Shown here: positions 56,400 through 64,000 of the stretch, one piece after another
How the letters are laid out: each line of letters starts with the position of its first letter
How positions within the stretch are numbered: the first letter of the stretch is position 1
Source: Lepeophtheirus salmonis
Lineage: Eukaryota; Arthropoda; Copepoda; Siphonostomatoida; Caligidae
Assembly: GCF_016086655.4 (NCBI RefSeq)
Contig: NC_052132.2
Coordinates: forward strand, 20,524,805-20,588,804
Length of the DNA: 64,000 bases
Reading direction: 5' to 3'
Notes under the pieces: generated by a model
What the model saw: only the letters and a program-made list of their open reading frames with translations
Databases searched by the model: none
What the model was told of the DNA's origin: nothing
Program-made: the position numbers and the translations under genes

Positions 56400-56830
56400 A
56401 AGGAATATTCTTCGAATAAGAAGAAAATATTTTTTCAGGAAGATGGGAGCTCCAATTCATACTGATCGAAAATCTCAGGAATGGCTGAAACAAAGAATGC
56501 AAAACGAAACAAACCTGAGCTCTCTAGCTTACGTATAAGTAGAGAAAATGACTCTTCAACGTGATCATGAATTTCAATTCGTGCACTCCTTGACGCTGGG
56601 CTTCTCCAGAACCACTGTCTACGCCGTCAGCAAGTCTGAAACGTTTGAGAGAAAAAAAGGTTCTGTCAAAAAGGGCAAATTGGATCCAGAAGAGGTAAAA
56701 AAACAGACTGGGCTAATCACCTCAAGCCCATGAGGCACCATACAAGAGAGAAGTGAATGTAAAGAGCTTGTGAGGGTGGATATGCCATTTTTGACACCAG
56801 TAACAACTCTATTGTTCATAAATTAATAAA
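56400..56830 (+). pseudogene. Mariner fragments in scrambled order
   Basis: First a piece of the second catalytic box: FFQEDG, frameshift, GAPIHTDRKSQEWLKQRMQ (Asp at 56442-56444). Directly after it a mariner N-terminus: MTLQRDHEFQFVHSLTLGFS, TTVYAVSKSETFERKKGSVK and KGKLDPEEVKKQ, then frameshifted KSMRHHTRE. The C-terminal type piece precedes the N-terminal piece, so this is the junction of two head-to-tail copies or a rearrangement. Same subfamily as 3584-4172 and 9537-9780. Confidence 0.7.
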
Positions 56831-57839
56831 TTAAATCCTGTTGAAGTTTAAAATTCAAAGTGTTCAGATTTTAACTTGTTCAGACTTGGTAACTACGTTT
56901 GTCATAAATCCTCAAAACAGCAACAACCCCTATGTATTTATTTGTTGTCTGTCAAGTTTCTACTTCTCTAGCTCCTGGTGTTCTGATAGCGTATGAACAA
57001 ATATTTAACCCTAACACGACAGGAGTATCATTTGTTATACAATTTTGAATTTGTTCTAAAATATTATCTAATGTTCAAAGCCAAGACTTTCCCAAAACAA
57101 ATTTACTGTATTAAGCAAGTGAACAGAAAGTATAAATGCAGATTTGGAGACATAGTTTTTTTAAATTATCCTAAACAGTTTATACTGCCTGTGTGGCACC
57201 GGGATTCATTTTTAAAAACATCGATTATTACATTGTTCAAACATTACCAGAATTCATTTTTATTTTATTTTTAGCAGCTGGTTAATACTTGTATTGTAAC
57301 TATATTAAATAGATTCAAAAATCATTCTTTAGTTGGTGGACATAGTTTTGTAACTTTGGTGGGATAATTTTTGATACCAAGAGTTCATGAAGGGACAAGT
57401 TGTTCTTGTATTAATGAAGAAACTTAGCATAGTTGGGAAGAACTAAGCAAATACTAACTAGTATTTTTTCATAAACCCGTACAATAGCAGTACTAGGCTA
57501 TTAAAATATTCAAAACGGTATTATACACAAGTGGTACAGGTAACCGGCATTTGCAGTGGCTTTCCGTTATAGAAATACTAGGACTCTTCAATGAGAAGTC
57601 GTCCCATAGTTAGGAAAAATTGGACTTGGATCAAAATTTTCGATTTTGACAGAGTTCGTATTACGACAATATACCAATGTTTGAGTTCATGCTCGAATTT
57701 TTATTTTTAATGTTCCTTTAATTGGTCAGATGGAGTTGCAATGATTAAGTTTCATTAAACATTATCGTATTACATTTAGTCCATCTAACCAGGGAATCGT
57801 GTTTGAGTTCAATGTACATAGCGTATATTTCCTTCTCTA
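56831..57839. other. AT-rich spacer
   Basis: A 93-codon plus-strand frame at 56993-57274 has Tyr/Phe/Lys-rich composition and no recognised family. Confidence 0.4.
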
Positions 57840-57925
57840 GGAACGACCAAGGCGCGAACCTAGGCTAATTGAGTTCAAGAGAGTAATTTCTCCCCAGCGC
57901 GATGTCCATTGAGCTACGTCATTCC
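57840..57925 (-). ncRNA. tRNA-like sequence with pol III A and B boxes
   Basis: Read on the minus strand, an acceptor stem of seven pairs forms between GGAATGA and TCGTTCC (one G-U). A D-arm follows with A-box-like tagctcaatgg, an anticodon-type stem GGGAG/CTCTC with a six-base loop, and a long variable part that can pair TTGA/TCAA. The T-arm is CTAGG/CTTGG with loop TTCGCGC, giving the B box ggttcgcgcc. The long variable arm resembles Ser/Leu tRNAs. The short anticodon loop lacking the usual U before the anticodon argues against a working tRNA. Its partial duplication nearby favours a tRNA-derived SINE head or tRNA pseudogene. Confidence 0.5.
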
Positions 57926-58044
57926 ACAATCGAATTTCTTCATATCATGTAATTTGTTGAGTAATGTTTTAGTTGTAATATTTTCGAACTAAAGTTGCTA
58001 TTAATTTTGTTAACACATCAAATAAAATTTCTAAAGTATTTCTA

Positions 58045-58103
58045 ACATAGCGTATATTTCCTTCTCTAGGAACAACCAAGGTGCAAACCTAGGCTCATTG
58101 AGT
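58045..58103 (-). repeat. Partial duplicate of the tRNA-like unit
   Basis: catagcgtatatttccttct, ctaggaacaaccaagg, tgcaaacctagg and ctcattgagt repeat 57817-57875 (229 bp upstream) with few changes. It includes the T-arm half and the flank beyond the 3' acceptor side, so the duplicated unit is larger than a tRNA. Confidence 0.65.
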
Positions 58104-59042
58104 GCATTATTTGACTAGAATTTTCTTATTTGCCAGAATAGTCCATTTTCTTGTTTTGTGTTTATAAAAGTTCCGAAAATGTTAATTAAGTTGAATGTGT
58201 TATCACTTGTATAAAATATTAGAAACAATAAATGTGGCAGTTGATTTTATTCTGGAGTACCAAAACCTGAAGAGTGCTTGTAATTTTGCGATCCCTTTTA
58301 TGCCTTTATTATACTTAACTTTACTAGAATTACAGTTAGTTCAACATACATATTCTATGCTCCTATAATGTTCCTTTTTATTTATGGCAGTGTCACGAAA
58401 TCTATTAAGTATATTAAAAGTTTATTGAATTCTAAAATATGTATAATATTTAATGGTTGTATATGTGTATGCACTCGTATGTACCTAAACACATTAACAA
58501 TTTATGAGTAAAACCATCCAAAAATCGGTTTATGCTATTTGGTCTATTAATCAATAATAGTTCTCGTCTTCAACTATGTATAGCATGTCAGGTTATATAA
58601 ATTGTCTCAGCTGTAAAAAGTCAAGCTTCTTCTCATTGCACATTAAGTAAGTTAGACTGTTCCGTTTCTTGCTTAATATTTGTATCCTCATCTACAAAGA
58701 CTTTTACTGATAAGGACCATTAAAAAACTGATTTTGTCAAAGTTTGAGGGCTCTCTGTTCATTTTTGGTGTGGTACAACTCATTTAGGAAAAAATATATT
58801 TTGGTCTTAAAATTGGCATTTTTGGTGTCTCTTTTATTGTCCCAAATATGTGCTATGTGTAAAAAATTGTACTTTTTTTATGTTTAGTTATCCGTTAAAA
58901 ATATTGTGTTATTTGTATTAATCATTTAAGGGGGGGGGGGTCTAAGATTTGCAAAAACAAGTCATCAAAATGTAGGTTCTGGGACACTATGCCAAACGGA
59001 CAGTTGACTGAAAAAAAAGTTTGCTCGAACTGCTAGTGGAAC
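58104..59042. other. AT-rich spacer
   Basis: A G run lies at about 58930-58940. No gene recognised. Confidence 0.45.
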
Positions 59043-59390
59043 TAGTGTTGTGTCGGTCCTTATTTAGGACTGATGACGGCGGTCCAGTCCAGTGCGGTCC
59101 GGTTCCATCCAGTCCAACTTGTCGGTCCTTCAAGAAGGTAAATCGATCCCTCGTGACTTGAATGTTTTTTCTCCTTTTAATTATTCCCTTACATAATAGT
59201 AAATTATATAACCAAGTTACAATATGATATGTTCGTATTATATTGTATTATAATTAGATATGTGCTATAATCTTAATAAATATTTAATATATCTTATTTG
59301 GCTTAATAAATTATCGATATTTTATGAAAAATTCCAAGGACCGGTCCCGAGGAATGACGGTTCTAAGGTCCGATAGGAACGGCCATACTA
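59043..59390. mobile_element. hAT-type MITE with TAGT ends and GGTCC words
   Basis: Left end tagtgttgtgtcggtcctta; inward from the right tagtatggccgttcctatcg then gacc. Both ends are crowded with ggtcc/ggacc words (cggtccagtccagtgcggtcc on the left, gaccggtccc on the right). The AT-rich core has no coding. Target duplications not matched, so the ends are approximate. Confidence 0.5.
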
Positions 59391-59550
59391 GCTGTTGTTC
59401 CTTACCAAAGTTTCAGGAACAAATGAAAAAAATGTATTATAAGAAAACATAGGCATATTGATATTTCAAGTTTAGTTTCTAATATTGAATCCAACCTTTT
59501 CTTTTTTTAATAATTATAGTCTACTAAATGAACTTCACTTCATTTAAACA

Positions 59551-59778
59551 TATACAGGGTGGTAAAGATAAATTGTTATAATATTTAAAGGGCTATAATG
59601 AACTTCTGCCTCTCTTGATAACCTGGCTGAGGTTATCAAGAGAAGCGGATATAATTATGAATAGTTGAATGTCATTAAATGCAGCTTTCGAATAATAATA
59701 ATTATCGTTCTACCCTATCTAGTTTGTTCCTTATAAACCTTTAATTATTTTCCTAATTTATGTGTACCACCCTGTATA
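59551..59778. mobile_element. 228-bp MITE with TA ends and central hairpin
   Basis: Left end tatacagggtggtaaagata; inward from the right tatacagggtggtacacata. The arms stay similar for about 53 bp (also taattaaagg/tatttaaagg and ataa(t/g)gaac). Near the left third sits a perfect hairpin: tctcttgataacct at 59611-59624 and its inverse at 59630-59643 with a 5-base loop. Tc1/mariner-type by its TA ends. Confidence 0.8.
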
Positions 59779-60644
59779 GTATATATATTAGTATAATATA
59801 ATAATTGCAATAGATGTGAATATTAAATTAATCATATACCGTAAATTATATAGTTAAATGTTATTTACATAAATCTGTATAAAAAGTATTCACATCTATA
59901 GTGGTACATACATTAAAAAAATAAACACATTACTGTTTACTTGGTTTTATCTTTAAAATTTGGTGATATGAATAGGAATAATTATTGAATAGTATTGAAC
60001 CAAAAATCGTCATTAAATATATTTATTATTTTTTCGGTAAAATGTCCATTCGGCTATAAGGTTTTTGACAATGTGTCCGCGCACGTAAAATGTAAGCCTC
60101 TTTTAAATGATTGTTGCTGATCAAAAAAGAAGTTGAACATTATCTTGAGGTTTCTTTTATTAAACAGGAAACTGCAAATAATGAAAAACATCTTAAAGAT
60201 CTTAAGTTATTCAAAACAAGGTACTCAATTTTTATTATTGATACGCCGAATACTCAATAATATAAAAAGTACAATTTTATATGCATAGCATCAAATTTGG
60301 GTCGGTGGTCAAAAAGGCCTAGAAATGGTCAATTTGGACGCAAGAATATATATTTTTAATTAAATGGTTTGTACTACGGCAAAAAAGCTTGGGAGGTCTC
60401 AATCTGTACTAAATTAAGCTAACTGATTGTCCCCAGCAGAAAAGTTTTTCTAAAGGGGCATAAATATATTTAAATGGGACAGTCTAGAATGGATGTACCA
60501 ATGTACTTGCTTATATAACTCGTCTTTTTTGTCTTTCTTAGATAAATTTAAAGTGTTTAGCAGGGATGTTTCAACAGAAGTAATTAATTTTTGCAGTCGT
60601 TTCTGAAAAATGACTCATGAAATACATTTACTAATATATAGATA
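59779..60644. other. AT-rich spacer
   Basis: No gene or repeat recognised. Confidence 0.4.
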
Positions 60645-61200
60645 CGAGGTGTTTTCGAAAAGTAAGGTGACCTTGTATTATTACGAAAAAATATTTATTT
60701 ATTCATCAATATTTATGTTGTCTCCTTCGAAGTAATCCCCCTGAGATACAATACACTTTTGCCAACGCTTTTTCCAATCCTTGAAGAACTTTGCATAAGC
60801 ACTTTTTAATAAAGCCTTGAGCTTTTCCAGCGATGCAGTCTTTATCTTTCCAACCGTTGCAAATCTCTGTCCTTTTATGGGGTTCTTCAGTTTTGGGAAC
60901 GAGAAAAAGTCACATGGGACAAAATCCGGTAAATATGATGACTGAGGTACGGTTGTGATGTTGTTTATGCCCAAAAATTCTTTATTTACCTTTCCACCAT
61001 ATGGTAAGAACTTCTGATTTACTATGTCAACATTTTCATCTGTTGTTGACATGCTTGGGCGTCCAGAGCGAGGCTTGTCATTGCATCATCTCGGCCTTCT
61101 TGGAGGTGTTTGTACAACTTGTAAACATATTTTTTACTCAGGACAGTTTCATTGTATACCACTCAAAACATTTCAAGTGTTTTTGAGGACTTAATTTCAT
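60645..61200 (-). mobile_element. Mariner remnant lacking the catalytic core
   Basis: The outer end cgaggtgttttcgaaaagta follows TA (60643-60644). On the minus strand from ATG at 61200: MKLSPQKHLKCFEWYT, frameshift, VLSKKYVYKLYKHLQEGR, frameshift, KPRSGRPSMSTTDENVDIVN. The frame then passes to EFLGINNITTVPQSSYLPDF, VPCDFFSFPKLKNPIKGQRF, WKKRWQKCIVSQGDYFEGDN and a stop near 60700. The third-Asp region (P-C-D-F) is present; the first and second Asp boxes are deleted. The right terminus was not found. Confidence 0.75.
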
Positions 61201-61287
61201 TTTTTACGTAAAATTGGATGCAATTTCTTTGATCCTTGTTTTTCACTAGTAAAAATTTGTGTAACACGCAAAATATTTATAACCGTT

Positions 61288-61545
61288 ATGCCTCTCACTG
61301 GCCAATTGGATTTTGTGGGATCTGTAGACAGTCCATTGTTTCTCATCCGAATAAAAGATGATTCGGCTAACATGGGACTTCAAATCGTTCAGCAATTTTC
61401 TTCAGTGGGTAGCCTGGTTGGCCTTCATTTAGTCTGTAAGGATATTTCTTTGGTAGAAGCGGTATGGCTTCATTCTCAGGTCAGTTTTTATGGCCCTGGA
61501 GATTTTTGTATTGCTTACTTTTGCGCTTTTTGGCAAGAGCGTTAA
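61288..61545 (-). pseudogene. Tc1/mariner transposase, middle fragment
   Basis: Minus strand: AKVSNTKISRAIKTDLRMKP, YRFYQRNILTD, stop, then RKLLNDLKSHVSRIIFYSDE (first catalytic Asp) and KQWTVYRSHK. Same subfamily as 44436-44889. Confidence 0.65.
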
Positions 61546-62182
61546 TCAGAGTCTCAGGAGATGACTCAAGCTATTATAATTATTCTTTCATCATTGAGAA
61601 GCGAAGTATTGAGTAACCATATGTGAGTGTGCTCATAAAAACTTATATATAAAATTAAGCAAAGTTTATCTGTTCGTCAATGCCTAATTACTCCGGACAA
61701 TACCGTATACAACCACTAGGTTATAATAATTACGAATCAAAATGAGGAGTATTCAATTGACCTGACAATTATTTGGATGTCCTATTTAGAAGTTTAATTT
61801 AGGACGAGTGGAATGAGGAGGCGGAGGAGGCTTATAATAGAGTGAGGAGCAATGCAGACTCTTTCGATTATATATATGTTCATGTGTTGTACAATGTACA
61901 TACATAAAAATATACAACCTTCGTTTAAGGGAATATAAATTAAGTATTAAAAAAAAACAATAAAAAGTTGAGATTGTACTAAAAGCTTTTAAGCAATTAA
62001 AGACGATATCTTTCCATAGCAGCAGCGAAAGATTTCTTATTTCAAATACATACATATGTATAAAAAGTGAAAGACAAGGGAGAGATTCAGTTTTATTCGG
62101 AGTTATGTTTTATGGATGTACCATTCATAAACTTTGCTCATAAAATAATCTTTTGTGACGTCATCATTCAATCAGAGTTTCA
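61546..62182. other. AT-rich spacer
   Basis: No gene recognised; an 89-codon minus-strand frame at 61786-62055 has no resemblance. Confidence 0.4.
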
Positions 62183-62315
62183 AGTTTTTACGATGTAGGA
62201 GACCCGGAGGAACAACATCATCAAATTTACTTGTGCTGGACACAGCCCCGCGTACATTAAGAAGATACTCATATATCCAAAGAGTACAGTCTTCGACCAC
62301 TCTGTAGAAGAGTTG
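62183..62315 (+). pseudogene. Tc1/mariner transposase, N-terminal fragment
   Basis: The plus-strand reading ETRRNNIIKFTCAGHSPAYI, then KKILIYPKSTVFD, matches the start of 44436-44889 closely at DNA level (ggagacccggaggaacaaca). It lies 640 bp from, and in the opposite orientation to, the middle fragment of the same subfamily at 61288-61545. Confidence 0.65.
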
Positions 62316-62718
62316 TAAAGAATGATTATTATTGACAGTCCCGTAAGTAGACCTATATCCTAGTCCAGACACTCCAAGTTCTAGTAGGGCCTATGGTCGT
62401 TACTAGGATTTTTCTTTGTCGATTGACTTGTTAGAGATGACATTTTTGTTTACTTATTCTTGAATTTCTTTTAATAAAAGCCCAAAATTTGAAATTATTA
62501 TTTTCTGCTTTAAAAAAACAACCAATTTTTTAACCTTTTTTACACCTTTCAGTAGTTACAAGTCTGAAGAGGACATTTAAAAAATGATGGTTAAGTATAA
62601 GAATTTAGCAGTTTTAGTGGAATGGATTTTAAATAATGCTTTTAATTCAGTTGGGAAGGTACAATTATCGTTTCAGGGGGGGCTTGGCCCCTAATGCTTC
62701 CTGTAGTTAGTACTGATT
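62316..62718. other. AT-rich spacer
   Basis: Nothing recognised. Confidence 0.4.
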
Positions 62719-62726
62719 ATCTACGG

Positions 62727-63472
62727 CAGTGTTTCTCAAAGTAGGTGATGTGACACACTGGGGTGCCCCCTGATCGTGTCAGGGGTGTAACCAAAAGAAA
62801 GTGTATATTTTTACATCTAATTAAAAAACTACCCAATTCTGAAATTTCATAATTCATAAGGTAAAATTTTGATTCATTTTATATAGATAAATATATAAAA
62901 TTAACCGAAAAAATCTGTCTCAAGTACCTATTATCAATAACGCGTCATGTAATAGATAAACAGATTCAGCGTGATTGCAGTGCACAGCATATTCTCATAT
63001 AACCGCGAAGATACATTTGATTTCCCAAAGAGCAAGGAACAAGCAACATCATCATAGATCGTTTTCTAAGAAGAGAAAACCCCACAAAAAACTGGACATG
63101 AGTGACTATGAAGCTGAGACTACTTCATGTGAGCCTTTGTCTACCAGATCTGAGGTTGCAGTCAAGGTCGCAAGGTTAGAAAGGCTGAAAAGATGACATA
63201 ATAAGACAATTATCTCCAATTTGGTTTAATCAGTACTGGGGATGCAGTATTCATATATTCATGCGACATAAAATTACCAAAAATAGGGATGGTGCGACCA
63301 AACATAAACTTATTAGTACTTTCAGTTTGTATTATGCTCTGGTCATTACTACTTGGTCTAAATAAGCAGGACATTGTCATTTAGACTATGCACTGTCACT
63401 TTTAATTATATTTTTAACTAGGGTGCCTGGAGATTATATGCACAATTGAAGAGTGCCCTGACTGAAATGCTG
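62727..63472 (+). mobile_element. 746-bp hAT derivative keeping the BED-finger exon
   Basis: Target duplications atctacgg (62719-62726) and atctacgc (63473-63480) differ in the last base. Ends are CAGTGTTTCTCAAAGTAGG and, inward from the right, CAGCATTTCAGTCAGGGCAC. The interior encodes on the plus strand a Lys-rich start (SFSKKRKPHKKLDMSDYEAE) and, after two stops, NYLQFGLISTGDAVF with CDIKLPKIGMVRPN. This is the BED-finger region of ZBED5/Charlie-type hAT proteins with the first Cys lost. The catalytic part is deleted. Confidence 0.8.
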
Positions 63473-64000
63473 ATCTACGCCAATAGATTTTTGGTCCTTT
63501 TTCCTTTCTCAACATATTTGGATGAGGAAGGGTTGAGTGATTTAATGAAGATGATTGCTCTTTGTTCTAAAATGAGCTGACAGATCAATACTTATTTAAA
63601 TTTTGGGAGAGTGGAATAGGTTTTTTGTTATTGCTGAGGATTAAAAAAGAAAATGAGTATGGCGGTGGGTGGGTAGTTTGTTCGTGTAAACTATACTCTG
63701 GGAATAATTCATTTGTATGCATTTATTTAAATTACACATTCTTGACACGTGCTAGATTGTGATGGATCCATTATTTTTATTATTCTAATTCAAACCCCCC
63801 TCTCTCTCTCTTCAAAAAACATATTAACTTGCTAAAATAAATATATGTATTTTTGCAGTGTTGTATATTGCATATGTATATATTACATGATATATGGCAT
63901 AATATTAACATCACATATTTATAAAACCATATTGATACAATTTGAAACTCCCAAATGGTCTCTTTTCTATTTATATACTAGCACATACATACATATATAT
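63473..64000. other. AT-rich end of window
   Basis: A short CT repeat at about 63797-63812 and TATA-rich stretches near the end. No gene recognised. Confidence 0.45.

Noticed and set aside
56993..57274. 93-codon frame
   Set aside because: No family pattern and no supporting signals; kept only as part of the spacer description.

Overview
The window is very AT-rich eukaryotic DNA that looks non-coding between decayed transposons. I see no operons, no prokaryotic signals, no rRNA, no CRISPR array and no intact host gene. The Tc1/mariner transposases belong to several subfamilies of the kind that fill arthropod genomes, and their style together with the low GC reminds me of a parasitic copepod such as a salmon louse. 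That organism guess is inference; no marker gene is present to prove it. Layout from left to right: a segment bounded by long inverted repeats (0.5-2.5 kb); mariner remnants (2.9-4.2 kb); a non-LTR retrotransposon of an L1/Tx1-like type, plus strand (5.6-8.06 kb); a mariner 5' end (9.5 kb) and two inverted-repeat blocks (9.8-10.4 and 11.3-11.8 kb); an internally deleted hAT copy (12.0-13.2 kb); one mariner joined to another (13.5-14.6 kb); a 2.83-kb hAT-like insertion with a perfect 8-bp target duplication sitting in an older repeat (15.25-18.08 kb); a MITE with about 72-bp terminal repeats (18.98-19.42 kb); a large decayed hAT transposase on the minus strand, itself split by a 216-bp MITE (about 21.2-24.6 kb); a second copy of the same non-LTR element on the minus strand (25.4-26.5 kb); a short hAT derivative keeping only the BED-finger part (26.67-27.09 kb); and a nearly full-length but frameshifted mariner (27.2-28.45 kb). 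From 29 to 35 kb there are paired dispersed repeats and an RNase H fragment of another non-LTR element. A region of higher GC at 36.9-37.6 kb holds the only candidate for a host gene: a short signal-peptide-like first exon in a strong Kozak context followed by a consensus splice donor. From 38.9 to 64 kb come a 428-bp tandem duplication, a second copy of the interrupted 15-18 kb repeat, more mariner fragments (44.4, 45.3-46.3, 47.5, 49.3, 55, 56.5, 60.7, 61.3 and 62.2 kb), hAT-type MITEs (42.5, 52.8, 59.0 kb), a small MITE with a perfect hairpin (59.55 kb), a tRNA-like pol III sequence with a partial duplicate (57.8-58.1 kb) and a second BED-only hAT derivative (62.73-63.47 kb). Functionally the window is a stack of nested insertions. 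The relative ages can be read from target duplications and from pairs of copies with and without an insertion. The recurring theme is short derivatives: hAT copies that keep ends plus the zinc-finger exon, and mariners that lost the block between the first and second catalytic aspartates or the whole catalytic core. All coordinates of decayed elements are my reading by eye and may be off by tens of bases unless a target duplication fixes them.
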